A stretch of 64,000 nucleotides of DNA from Nannochloropsis oceanica (lineage: Eukaryota > Sar > Eustigmatophyceae > Eustigmatales > Monodopsidaceae), in contig CP038122.1 of assembly GCA_004519485.1 (NCBI GenBank), positions 186,001 through 250,000 of the forward strand, read 5' to 3'. Positions 33,838 through 44,356 of the stretch are shown here, one piece after another (position 1 is the stretch's first letter; each line of letters begins with the position of its first letter). A program made the translations under genes and the position numbers. Under the pieces are notes generated by a model. The model made no database searches and was not told the DNA's origin. It saw nothing but the letters and a program-made list of their open reading frames with translations.

Positions 33838-36800
33838 CTACGAGTCGCCTCTAATGATGTCGTGGTCATGCTGCTGCTGGTCGAGCTGCCGCAACAACTG
33901 CACGTGTGGTTCCGCCATAGTCGTATATGACTCATGGCCCTTACTAACCTCCGTCAACGCCTCCTCCCCCTGTCCCTGCCCAAGACACGAGCATTTCATA
34001 TTTGAAAACCCGCCTATGGCACAGTCACAATAAAATGGCCCCTCCTCTCTCAAAACCAATTCATGCCCCTTGTGACATCGTTTAGAACAGGATAGGCAGC
34101 ACCCCACATTTCCTTGCAACACACTGAATTCCCGGCAGGACAAACATGCATAATATCGCTGCCGCATCAAGCTACTCCCTGTCGCTCGGTAGGTGCAAAT
34201 CCCCTGCTCCACGCACTTCTGCAGCTGCTTCTCCGCGTATCCAACGAGGGCGTCAGTGTCCAAGCTGCACCTCGGTTCCTCTACCAACGCCACCCACTCG
34301 CTCGCGGCCCGCATCCTTCCGGCATTCCCCACAGACGGAGATGAGGACGGCGGGAGAGGAGAGTCATGATGCTGCTGCTGGTGCTGATGTCGAGGAGAAC
34401 GACCATTCCGCCCACTTTCTCCTGCAAGCGTATCCTGCACGACGGACTCGTGCGCCGCTCGATTCCCACCTTGAACCAGCGTGATGACAAAACACGGAGG
34501 TTCCGACACCCAAAAAGCCATCAGCGCCGGCGCCTCCTCTTCCTTTTCCTCTTCCTCTCTCTTATTCTCCCTTCTTTCGGCATCCTGTGCCTGGATTTCC
34601 GCCTTCCTTTCCTCGTTGACTGCACTCAAAAATGTCAATCCACCTAGCAGGTTTCCCGGTTTTATGGCCAGCGCCCCAACACTGCTGCCTCCGCCGCTGC
34701 TACTGCTACTGCAGGGGCTTCCACGCAACAACACCCGATCCCCTCGATGCGCCAGTCTCTCTATAAGCCTCGATGTCTCCCTCCTACCCAAATCAAAGCA
34801 TCTCGTCCTCGGCAGGTCGGATATACTCGACAACCTTACTGCCAAGGAAGGCTGCACGCTCCGATGCAAGATATGCGCGCGGTAGGAATTGAAGTAGTAG
34901 TCCCACTCGTATCCTTGCCCTTCGTAGTGGTCTGGCCATTGGTTCCGGAGGAAGCATGGGTGGCCGCAGAGAGTAGAGGCTTCGGCGAAGGGCGCTTCCG
35001 GGAAGATGTGCTTTTGGCAGAGGAAGGGTGGAGGGGGGGGTTAGGAAGGAAGTTGATTTGCTGTGGTCTTAGCGGTGTGTGCTAAATTCCTCCCTGCCCC
35101 CCTCCCTTCCTCCCACGGCTCCTACCTCCATGATATGAAACGTCTCATGCCAGAGCCACATGGGTGACCACACCGGTCGCCCCGTCAGCATCGGCCCGTC
35201 CGACATGAAGACTGCTCGTCCTCCCGCTGTCACGCCTCCGTAGGGGGTGATGCTATTTAAGGAAGGGGAGGGGGGTGTGGAACGAGGGTACCTGGTGGAT
35301 GTAAGTTCAAGGAAAATAGTCAAATTAATGTATATAAAGAGGGGTCATATGTTAGATGAAGGGACGTCCCATCCTCCCAACCACCCACCCTCCTCACCCT
35401 CCACAAGTCAGCATATACGCCTCCCTTGGCGCCTTCAATCCGGGCCACACCACCAGCACCGCCTGCGCCTCCTTCACGTCCTTGTCCTCCCTCCCTTCAT
35501 CCTCCAGCCACTGAGCAAACTCTCGGGATCGTTCAAAGTCCGCCTGGGCGACCAGCCTGTTCGGGTTCGTGCTCGCCTCCACCTCTCTGTGATACCTCCG
35601 CGCAGGCATACACGCCCCTGCTAACACACACTTGTCCCTTTTCAGCACCAACTCCCATTGCACTGTCTCCCTCGACAAGGCGAGAAACGACTCCGAGAAT
35701 TCGGAAAACGCTGCTTGGAGGGAAGATAGGGAGGCCTCCAATTCTTCGGGGGCAAACGTCCTACCACACTCAGCAGTACCAGCGGCATCGCTTCCTTCCA
35801 GGGAAAGGGGAAGGCGGCCGGAGGACGACGGGAAGACGAGGACGACCATTTTCACTACAACAGGCCCGCCGGAAAAAGGGTGGCCACTGCCAGTGGACAT
35901 GGTGTCGGTGATCTTCCCTCCTGCTCTTCCTCCTCGGGAGGGGGAGGAAGGGGAGGAGGGGTTGACGGGCGAGGACAACGACCGGGGAGAGCCCGTAGAG
36001 GAGAGACATGCGCGTCGTTTACAGATGTAGGAGAGCAAGCGCAGCTTCCAGTAGACGTCTTCGTCCAACACTTTGTGACCTTGAGCCCAAGGAGCCTCAA
36101 AAAGCCGCTTGATTAACGCCTTAGCCTCCTTATTCTTCTGCTCCACCATCAACTCCTCTACCCTCTTCTCGACCTGCTTTCCCAATACGTCCGGCAGGCC
36201 TGAATGCGGATATACCCCACAAAACTCAAACAAGCTCGCCACCACTTCCTCCCTCCCTGCCTGCCTTCCCTCTCCGCCCCCGAATGCCTCCCGTGCCCAC
36301 TCCTCCATAAAAACAGGTGCAGCCTTACAGAACTGAATAGGGATCGTTTGCTTTGAGGGGTTATCGGCGAGTAAGCTCAAACCATACAGGAAGGTGTTAG
36401 CGCAGGCCAAGGCCGGAGCTTGCAGGTGGTACATAGCGTCTACAGTGATCCCGACGGTGATGGAGAAATTGTGCGGGTTGAGCTTCACGAAAGAGGCATT
36501 AAAAATTGACCCCGCCGCTTCTAAAATACGAGCATAGTCTTTTCTGGCTACCTCTTCTTGATTGTGGCTACTCTCGGTGCTCTGGGAGTTTCCTTCCTCC
36601 TTCCAAGCCAGCCATTGGATGTTGTGTAGCTCATCCACCTTCTCAGGGGTCAGCTCCACAGGCGTGCGGCCCACCCAGAGAGGAAGCTGCCTCCCATCGA
36701 GGTAGGGAGGGCAGTCAGGAGGGGGAGGCTGGGCGAGGAAGAGGCCTGTGAGGGTGCAGTCTTGCATGGACCTGACACGCTTCATGCTCAGAGGCCTGCC

Positions 36801-37040
36801 TTCTTCCTTTTCTTCCTCCATAGAGGGAAAGGCCTCGGATTGCCCGAAGGAGGATGCATCAAGGGCAAAAGGGAGGAGGGCTGCATCCGAGGATGCTTCA
36901 AAATCTTGCAGGTGGTGGTGGTGCTGGTGTTGGTGCTGCTGCTGCTGCTTTTGTGGCTGCTGCTTTATGTCATCGTCGCGTCGTCGGTAGGGCGCCTGGG
37001 CTTGGAAATTTTCAGTGACCATATCTTTTCTGGTCGTCAT
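33838..37040 (-). CDS. Large UBR-box (zf-UBR) protein of unknown function
   Basis: Three exons, 35398-37040, 35126-35252 and 33838-35010, join in frame to 980 residues. The N-terminus has Gln/His runs; the middle has a conserved-looking region (PYLDGRQLPLWVGRTPVELT, LNPHNFSITVGITVDAMYHL); exon 2 encodes a Gly-rich, aromatic segment (GGITPYGGVTAGGRAVFMSD...PVWSPMWLWHETFHIM). The C-terminus carries a Cys/His cluster: ACLSC..., CCLSCSKRCHKGHELVL, GPFYCDC and KCSCLG, matching the three-zinc UBR box of UBR7/FBXO11-type proteins. Such a box binds basic N-terminal residues in N-degron pathways. No RING, HECT or F-box was recognised, so ligase activity cannot be claimed. Confidence 0.65.
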
Positions 37041-37309
37041 TCGTTTTTCTAACTTGAAATAGCTGCACCTGTCATGTGAATGATAGAGGGAAATGGCGGT
37101 GCGGGAGATGCAGTGAGGATGGGGCTTCGTGGGGTGCTCTCAAGACCATGATCCAGCTCTGCTACTTTCATCGTCCATGTCATATATGTCAGATGCAGTG
37201 ACTGGCTTCACTTCATTGCAAAAGAATTAAGTGGACTGTCGACAAACACACAGCGTGCAGCGAGGTAGAACATCCCTGCCGGACAACGTGTCAAGCCAGC
37301 GCAGCCGTC

Positions 37310-37494
37310 GTGAGTGCAAGACAGTTTTCACACAGCTGCGCACAAGACCGCCAGTTTCCTCTCAGTCCCAGATGTCCGGCAACAAACAAAAGTAAAGGGA
37401 TCGTGAGTGCAAGACTGCTTCCACACACCTGCGCATAAGACCGCCAGTTTCCTCTCAGTCCCAGATGTCCGGAAACAAACAAAAGTAAAGGGAT
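37310..37494. repeat. Two-copy 93-bp tandem repeat
   Basis: Units 37310-37402 and 37403-about 37494 differ at only a handful of positions, mostly in the first third; the shared core includes cagtcccagatgtccgg and aacaaacaaaagtaaaggga. Because 93 is a multiple of three, reading frames run through both copies and look like a 31-residue repeat, which is a trap. Confidence 0.85.
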
Positions 37495-38211
37495 GTGTGG
37501 AGCGGCATATTTTGGTTCTCGACAGGAATCTGAGAGCAGATCAAATGGACGCTTTCTCCCCACGCACTCGCGACGCACGCTTACCTGACAAACTCCCTTC
37601 TCAGCACCTGAAGTGACGGCTTGCTCGACTGAATTGGCAGAAGTGGAAATGGTGAGCCGGAGGATCCAAAGGAGTGAGACGGGCTGCGATGTTCGGGCCA
37701 AGCTGCCCCCGATGACGTTCTTTGGCTGCACCTGGAGCCAAATTAGTTGATGAGTTCGAAGGGGCTAGCGTACGATCCAGGTGTGAGTGCTGTGGTGTAG
37801 GGTTGAGGGTTTGGTGAGAGGGGTATGCTCTTTGACGCGGATAAATACTGCAATGAGAAAGTAAGAGAACAAGGATCACCAAGTGCAACGAAGTTGGCGC
37901 CACCCTGAGTACCAAGGGGGAAGCCCGCGGGGGGCCGGGAATCCGTACCTATGCGTGTTATGGAGGGTCGATTGAGCAGTTAAAGCCTCAACGCGCATAC
38001 CTCTGGGATTGCACCAAGTTCGAGTATTTTCCCTATGAGTGGTTCTTTGATCGGCTCCCATTCCTGTTTGGTCAACCGTGGGGCGCGGTCGGTCCGTCAG
38101 GAAAATTTAAGGGAATTTTAAGGGAATTTGGGAGCCGTTCGCGCCGTCGCCAAAAAAGAAAAAAAAAAGCGCAAAAAAAAAAGCCACCATGTCTAGTTCT
38201 TTTTTCCTGCA

Positions 38212-38256
38212 CTCCTATAGAACTATCGCATGCAGCCTGACATCCTCTAGGACTTG
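38212..38256. repeat. Dispersed repeat copy 2
   Basis: Shares tagaactatcgcatgca (38218-38234) and tcctctaggacttg (38243-38256) with the copy near 10.5 kb, in the same order, orientation and near-identical spacing. Lies 7 bases beyond the stop codon of cytochrome b561. Confidence 0.7.
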
Positions 38257-38262
38257 TTGGGT

Positions 38263-38554
38263 TTAGGCAGTAGTCGGGGGTGACGCCACCTCACTGGTGG
38301 GCAACTGAATACCAGCCTCGCTACCTAGATCGTCGTACTTCTGTGCCTACCATGGTTTCGGGGGAATGTGTGCAAGTAGCAGAAGTTGAGGGAAAAAGGT
38401 GGGCTCGGAAGAGGTAAGAAAGCTGCTCGTGATGAGGGGAAGAGGGGCATTCTGCCTTCCCTTGTGAATGCATGCACTTACCTTGCCCATCTTGCGCATG
38501 GTGAAAAAGAAGGCCCAAATGCTATTTTCAGGGAGATTGACATTTCGTGTATGC

Positions 38555-38603
<49 letters not shown>

Positions 38604-38629
38604 GGCGACCGTGTGTGTGTTTGTGTGTG

Positions 38630-38698
<69 letters not shown>

Positions 38699-39560
38699 GA
38701 AAGAAGGAGAGATTGCGAGAGCGAGAAAAAGAGATGAGTGAGGTAACCCGAGGAATTAAAACGATCTAGGCAGCAGCGATACGCACCCAAATCTGAAGAT
38801 AGCCCAGAAGCAGAAAATGATCACAATGTTATCGAAGTCCTCCCCTCCTCCGTCTGTGCCGTCGTTGGTCCCGTAGTTGGCGAGTTCGTAGCCAGTGAAG
38901 GCCACGAAGAAGGCCCACAAGTTAATGGCGCGGCCGAACCATCGATGGATCCATTTGGTCTTATCCTGTGTACACATATGAGTACGTGCGAGTAAGGAGC
39001 GACAGGACATATGCATAAAACTTACGCGCTTTGTATACGCGTGTCTTTCTCCATCCCTCATCCCTTCAACCATTCCCTCCCTTCTTACTGATGAAACTTA
39101 CATCAGGATAAGCCACCCGAAACAGAACCTGCAAAAACATCGCCACGATAATGACAAAGCCGTAAATCACATGTCGCTCCTTCGACCCTAGTCCTTCCTT
39201 AAATTCCTCAGCACTCAATATGATGATCATACCAATCAACCCTAGGACAAAGGCACCCCCATTGAGCGCCCGGTGCGCGTTCCAGAGCTTGGTCCCGTGT
39301 TCGACGGCTTTGAAGTAATTGGAGCGGAGGTTCGTCTGGTCAAGAAGTGAAGAAAAGGGATGACAAAAGAAAGAAAGATGCTGTTAGCTCTGCTTCTTAT
39401 ATTGGTGACTCAAGCTTACACAAGCCTTTCGCTCTCGCTCACGCGTACAAACGCGTACCTTATTGGCCGCCCACCAGGCGATCACCTCAGCGAGTTGCGT
39501 CATGAAGAGAAAGGCAATGATCATGATGATCCCATGCGCGCCTACTTGTGCTTCTCCCAT
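38263..39560 (-). CDS. Cytochrome b561-type transmembrane protein
   Basis: Five exons, 39459-39560, 39102-39335, 38787-38965, 38482-38521 and 38263-38340, join in frame to 210 residues. Five hydrophobic helices carry a b561-like set of four heme-ligand histidines: AHGIIMIIAF, NAHRALNGGAFVLG, ERHVIYGFVII and WIHRWFGRAIN, each at a helix end. Cytochrome b561 proteins move electrons across membranes, often from ascorbate to ferric iron. Exon 4 is only 40 nt (IWAFFFTMRKMGK); exon 5 encodes a soluble tail ending PPTTA. The frame of exon 1 extends upstream to another potential ATG near 39716 (+52 residues, no DOMON domain seen). Intron 3 holds a long GT/GA microsatellite. Confidence 0.75.
38557..38700. 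repeat. Compound (GT)n-(GA)n microsatellite
   Basis: A GT run from about 38557 to 38630, with a short break, passes directly into a GA run from 38633 to about 38700. The tract lies inside intron 3 of the cytochrome b561 gene. GT repeats can form Z-DNA and GA repeats triplex DNA. Confidence 0.9.
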
Positions 39561-40305
39561 CTTTCTCGGATGGTATGAAGGAAGTTGACCTGCATGTGAA
39601 GGAGATAGAGATTTTTGTGGGAGGGGGGGGGTGAGATTACGGGGAGTTGCATTCCATGCCTTGTCGCTTGAATCACTTGTTAACGCCTTGACGCGAGCAA
39701 TGCATGGCTGCCGCAATGTTGCGTGCTACAGGCATCCTTTTCGTTGGACGTAAAGTCAGGTCCAGACCGAGCGAAGACGCCTTGCTTTACTGCTGCGACG
39801 GCGCTCGTTTCGTCGAGGTCTCAACTGAGACATCAAGATGACATTGATTGTATGGGCGGCGAGGCTAGTGCAACCGTAAGAACGCACAAAAGCGCACACA
39901 GCGGGATCATGGGAAGCGATTTCCGTCATGGACCTTGTGTAGGTGCTGAGGTGGATGTGCACGAGGACAAAGGGGTGTGTGGAGGCAATTTTGAGTGAGC
40001 GTTGTGAGCGTCCCACATTTGGTGTGCCTTCACAGTCACGAGGCGCCAAAAAGCCCAGCAGCTGTCCAATTAGTCAAATGATGAGGCAATTTGTATGCCT
40101 ATGTCTCACACAGATCCTCCTATGCATACGTCGACTTGTACCTTCTTCATCCCCCTTGGACATGCTTACCCTGCCTCTCAATTAGGGGCGGCTTGGCAAT
40201 TACCATACTCGATGTCCCGGAGCTCCGAGAATGGGCAGTTAGTCGAAACGGAATTCTTACTTGCGGATCGAACATAGATCAATCCCATTATAACCAATAT
40301 AAACG
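39561..40305. promoter_or_regulatory. Divergent promoter region
   Basis: Gap of 0.75 kb between the cytochrome b561 and DHHC starts. Frames in it are short and unlike any family; upstream exons of either gene cannot be excluded. Confidence 0.35.
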
Positions 40306-41167
40306 ATGGCCAGGCGACGCCATGGCTTCGAGTATCCCTTCCATCCGCTCCGAATCACGGCAAGGTGCGTGCTTAGCTTTTATGCCGTGAGCCTCGTCGT
40401 TGTCGTGCCAGCCTTCACCTCTTTTGCCTTGACTATCACCTGCGCCACGCTCCTGCTCCTGACATTCAGTTCTGGCCTTGTAACCATGCTCGTTGACCCA
40501 TCAGATGCGTCGGTCTTGAATAAGGCAGTTTGACTCCGGATGACGATATTGAGAAGAGCACTAGTTCGAGCCACCCATACCAGCACCCGCAACAACAGCA
40601 GCAAGGTAGCGTGTACTATGGCATGTGCCAAGCCAATGTACAAAAAGGAACCGCACATTGTCGCATCTGCTCGAAATTTACCGCAGGATCCGACCACCAC
40701 TGTTTGTGGCTCAACACGTGCATCGGCCAGAGCACCTACCTTTCCTGTGCCTGCACGCTTGTCAGCGCCTTGGCCGTCACAGCTCTGCTAGCTGGCATGA
40801 CCGTGCTGGGGCTTACGCATTGGGTCAATGATCCACAAAACACCCGCGAAGCCTTCCTTTTCCCACTGTCTGCCAATGTTTTACTTGGGTTTGGTCGCAA
40901 TTATTTTATTTGCTGGCTGTACTCTTAGGACAGCTCCTCCTCTTCCACTTCTTTCTCCACTGTCACCAACTCACTACCTACCAATACGTCCTCCTGCAAA
41001 AGCAGCAGCAGCGCCATAACGAAGAGAAAGCAGCTCGGTCGAGTGAGCTAGTCAATATGACTATCAGACACGAAACATTCCTGCACCAGGGTGGGGGGGG
41101 GGGGGCATCCCTCCTCCTCGCCGGCACCACCACCATTCCATACTGCTGCTGCTACTGCTGCTGCTGA
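40306..41167 (+). CDS. DHHC palmitoyltransferase with interrupted reading frame
   Basis: Sequence resembles ZDHHC1/11-type S-acyltransferases over its whole length: RRHGFEYPFHPLRITA, two membrane segments, VDPSDASVLNKA, then HCRICSKFTAGSDHHCLWLNTCIG (DHHC core), two more membrane segments and HQLTTYQYV after helix 4. The pieces lie in three frames. A change at about 40528 could be a 71-base intron (GTTTGA...CAG) or an indel; two further changes in about 40889-40918 fall within conserved helix 4 and have no adequate intron. The gene is either decayed or affected by base-calling errors in homopolymers. Two zinc-ligand cysteines of the DHHC cysteine-rich domain are replaced (C to N and C to F). 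Confidence 0.6.
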
Positions 41168-41489
41168 GGTGAAGAAGCTTCCTGCGCATCTGGCACCACT
41201 GCCATTCTGTCTCCTCCACCATGGCCGGCATCGTTTTTGTCATTGTGGAATCTCTCGCTTTTTCAAAAGAAAAGGCACAATCTACCAGCCAGCCTAGCTG
41301 GTGATGTCTTTTTGATAGCAGATGAGGAGGACGAAGACGATGGGGACGAAGATCACGTTGTTATCCAGTCCTAGCGAAAATTGTTGAAAATTAATTTTAA
41401 AAAAGGAATGAAGGAATAACATGTAGAAAATCTAGGCGTTACCCCAATCCTTTGATGCTCCTTATCAGTATCAACACTTTTTCCAAAGC

Positions 41490-42335
41490 CTAGGGCTTCC
41501 CCCCCTTCCCCGCCTGTATCACCTCCTTGGACAAAATCTCGTAACACTCCGTCAGCAACCTATTCCGGCTCGGCGATGTGCCATCCACCACGTAGCCCAG
41601 TTTCTTCTCATAAAAATCTAACGCCGCTTTATTGCTCTTAAACACCGTCAACTTCAATTTCTTCATTCTCAGCTTCACAGCCATGGCTTCCACTACTGCC
41701 ATCATCCGCGCCCCCAACCCTTGCCGTTGCACGCTCGGCGCAAGTTGGATCTCGTAAACATACAACACGGCCACAGGAGGATCCTCGTCGTCGTCGAGGA
41801 CGAAACGGAGGTGCACGAATCCGACTGGTGTGCCGCTATCCTGCGTCTGCGCCTGCTGCTGTTGCTGCTCTCCGTCTTCTTTTTGGGTCATTTTTGACGA
41901 GGGCAGAACCGCCACTAGGTACCTCGACTCAGACGCAAATATCTCGCTCCGTTTCTCTCCTTCACGATAACCCCAATTACTTTTGTATTGCTCCTCCATG
42001 TTGGCCTCGAAGAGGGCGAAGAGCAGCTCTTTCCATGAGGTTGGCAACGAGGCACGCGTGTGGTACACAAGCGCGATTGGGCTGTTGACAGCTGCTCGCC
42101 CTGACTGATCGTTCTCGCGGAGCCGTTCAGATCCGATGGTGAGCGTAGATAGATCAGGAGGAGCAGGAACGGTAGCACCAGCACCACAGGGGCCTATGTC
42201 AGCCTCAAAAACGCCGAGTGACCGCATGTCCTCCGGAGAGAGTGCCAAGGCTTTTATCGTCGCTTCTCTGTGCGCTGCCACAGTCACCTTCCTGGCCTTG
42301 CGACCCTTTGACCGAGCCTTTTTGCCTGCACCCAT
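41490..42335 (-). CDS. NAA40: N-alpha-acetyltransferase 40 (NatD)
   Basis: GNAT enzyme that acetylates the N-terminal serine of histones H4 and H2A. Single exon, 281 residues from the ATG at 42335. Begins MGAGKKARSKGRKARK, like the Lys/Arg-rich NatD start. Family landmarks: LFALFEANMEEQYKSNWGY, SRYLVAVL, VGFVHLRF, VLYVYEIQLAPSVQRQGLGARMM (acetyl-CoA binding R-x-x-G-x-G), KLKLTVFKSNKAALDFYEKKLGY and the SP-S...CYEILSK end. A polyGln insert near residue 160-170 is a lineage feature. Cytosolic and nuclear by family. Confidence 0.92.
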   Translation of the reverse strand: MGAGKKARSKGRKARKVTVAAHREATIKALALSPEDMRSLGVFEADIGPCGAGATVPAPPDLSTLTIGSERLRENDQSGRAAVNSPIALVYHTRASLPTSWKELLFALFEANMEEQYKSNWGYREGEKRSEIFASESRYLVAVLPSSKMTQKEDGEQQQQQAQTQDSGTPVGFVHLRFVLDDDEDPPVAVLYVYEIQLAPSVQRQGLGARMMAVVEAMAVKLRMKKLKLTVFKSNKAALDFYEKKLGYVVDGTSPSRNRLLTECYEILSKEVIQAGKGGKP

Positions 42336-42712
42336 TCTCTGTGTCTTGCGGTGCTTAATTTGCGACGTGGTGGAGAGAATACGGGTATAGAACCAATGTG
42401 AGTGAGAAAGAGTTGAATGAGAAGAATGGGTTGGGGGGGGTCCTGCTGAGGCACTGCCCGTAACGTCAGCACGCCAAGCGAAAGCCGTGGCATCCAAAAC
42501 TAAGTAAATCATTGCTCAGCACCTGAAGCGCAAGGCAGTGGTCGTGGCAAACTTAAACGAGCGCCCAGTGCGAGGAAATAGAGACAACGCTCGCTGGATT
42601 TTCTAAGCGAGCAAGACCGCTCCTGTGACCGAGCATGCCTCACCCCCCCCCCCCCCCCCCCAACACACACACACACACACAAACACACCCCAAAGATCTA
42701 AACAAGCAAACC
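42336..42712. promoter_or_regulatory. Divergent promoter with poly-C and CA tract
   Basis: Only 377 bases separate the NatD and dynein light chain starts. A run of 19 C (42643-42661) followed by CA repeats (to about 42687) lies 25 bases before the dynein light chain ATG, hence within or next to its leader. Confidence 0.6.
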
Positions 42713-43328
42713 ATGACGAGAGACAGACCAGGGACCGGCACATTTACGTACCAGGAGCAAGTTAAGACCATTACGAATGAGGTAAGCTCCTCTCACACAT
42801 ACACGACGACCCCGCCAGCGCCCGCCACAGTCTTTTTTTGTGACCGACCCACATCTCCACATCCGGATACTACCCTGTCACCAAAGGTGATTGAGAAAGT
42901 GCTGGGCTCGCACACCTTGTTCGACGGCGAGCGCGTGGGAGGTTGGTCAGATCAGGTTGGGGCAAATGCCGCCGCCGCGCTCGTCGCACAGTGCGGTGCC
43001 CAAGAAAGGACGTATCGTTTTGCAGGTTCGTCACACTGAATGGGGGTCGCAGTGTAGCAATCAGGCGAATAATTTATAGAATCCTATCGTCCCCTTGGTC
43101 TCCTGCACCCATAGCTTCAGGCGCCGTCTACTCATTCTCATTCCATGCGCCCCCCTTCTTTTCACCCTTCAATATCCAGTCACGACAACGATCGTCCAAC
43201 GCAACGGCACTGGGCTCAGCACCAGCAGTGCCGCAGTATGGGACAAAGCCACCGATTTCAACGTTACCGTCCTATGGGAGAACCAGGCGTTGACATGCGT
43301 AGTCGTGGTTTTTGCGTTGGCTGTGTGA
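42713..43328 (+). CDS. Tctex-type dynein light chain (DYNLT)
   Basis: Exons 42713-42781, 42887-43025 and 43180-43328 join in frame to 118 residues, the family length. Exon 2 gives VIEKVLGSHTLFDGERVGGWSDQV and exon 3 the diagnostic end: TIVQRNGTGLSTSSAAVWD, FNVTVLWENQALTCVVVVFALAV, parallel to animal DYNLT1 (QKNGAGLHTASSCFWD...VRWENKTMYCIVTVFGLAI). Tctex light chains link dynein to cargo in the cytoplasm or sit in axonemal dyneins. Whether this lineage has flagella cannot be told here. Confidence 0.92.
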
Positions 43329-44356
43329 GAAAGGGCTTGCGAAATGGACCACAACTTGAAAAAAAATCAAAATTGAGAACGGAATTATTGGAGGGGTTAT
43401 TTTTGACATGCATGCTGCAAGAGATGTTTCTTAAGTATCGGTCAAAATGGTGCCCAGCTTGAGCTTTCACTTGTTTATAAATTTTTATAAAATATTTTAA
43501 TTACTTTTTTTGTTCAAATACTTCAAATACATCCTACACCGCTTCATAAATTTGCTCTTCGAAAACACACTATCAGTTTAAAGTTGTCTCGATCTCTGGT
43601 CGCTTGCCTCTGCTCTCCGCGCTGTCTATTCAGCCCCAGGGTGTGGAATATCAAAGTATAAATTGTCCGTTCTTCGTCCTTTTTGGGGCTAGTGTAGAGC
43701 AAACTCGCCGTTCCCTCTGTATTGGGAAATGCATGGATGCGCAATACCGATGTAGAGATGTGCCACTGGCGAATCACATTCGCTTGCCTCATATTACTGA
43801 CATATTACTTAGCAAAATTTCAATTCGTGGACTTGGGGATTCATGGGCCGTCATCGCCGGCCAGTCTCGCCGGACACCTTACCCCCACTTTCTGCGCATC
43901 ATCTAACCATTTGCCCGTGAGACCCATGCCCACCGACTCAGTTACCTTCATCGCATAATGAGCAGACAACTTCGGCGTGCTTGAAGCCATGGTGATGTCT
44001 TGAAAGCCGTACACGCTCGAGACGCAGATCACCTCCCCTCCCCTCGCCCAAGACGTGAGCGTCGGTCGTATCCTCGCCTAGCACAACATAAGGACATCCT
44101 TCGTAAAAGGCGACAATAGCACCAACCACACAACGGCAGCAGCAGCCACAATAGCATTAGCAGCAGCAGTAGCAGCAGCAGCAACATCAATAGCACCATA
44201 GAGACGAAGTGTCATCTTCACACTATGGGTTCCCAGCACCGAAAAAGTAGGCGGCCACGAACACATGTCATACGGCTACTCACGCGTCGTTGTGAGCGTG
44301 GGACAAGCTTTCCCAACACGGTAGGTTGTAGATAATGGTCGTTCGTCAATCAACCC
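43329..44356. other. Intergenic region
   Basis: About 1 kb downstream of the dynein light chain and upstream of the AMBRA1-like gene. AT-rich at 43470-43560, with CAG-type triplets at 44126-44190. Short frames on the minus strand (43841-44266) resemble nothing known. Confidence 0.4.

Larger units (their letters stand above)
37041..38262. other. Intergenic region with 93-bp tandem repeat
   Basis: Upstream of the UBR-box gene and downstream of cytochrome b561. A frame of 146 codons on the minus strand (37291-37731) spans a 93-base repeat but resembles no family and is not called as a gene. An A-rich block lies at 38150-38180 and a duplicated ttaagggaattt near 38107-38128. Confidence 0.4.

Noticed and set aside
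37291-37731. 146-codon minus-strand frame with a 31-residue internal repeat
   Set aside because: The repeat is the 93-bp DNA duplication; flanking sequence has no family resemblance and no splice support.
38386-38790. Frames rich in Cys-Val, Arg-Glu or Ser-Leu
   Set aside because: They are translations of the GT/GA microsatellite inside a b561 intron.
43841-44266. Short minus-strand frames (MASSTPKLSAHYAMKVTESVG and others)
   Set aside because: Too short, no joining splice sites or recognised family; possible but unsupported.
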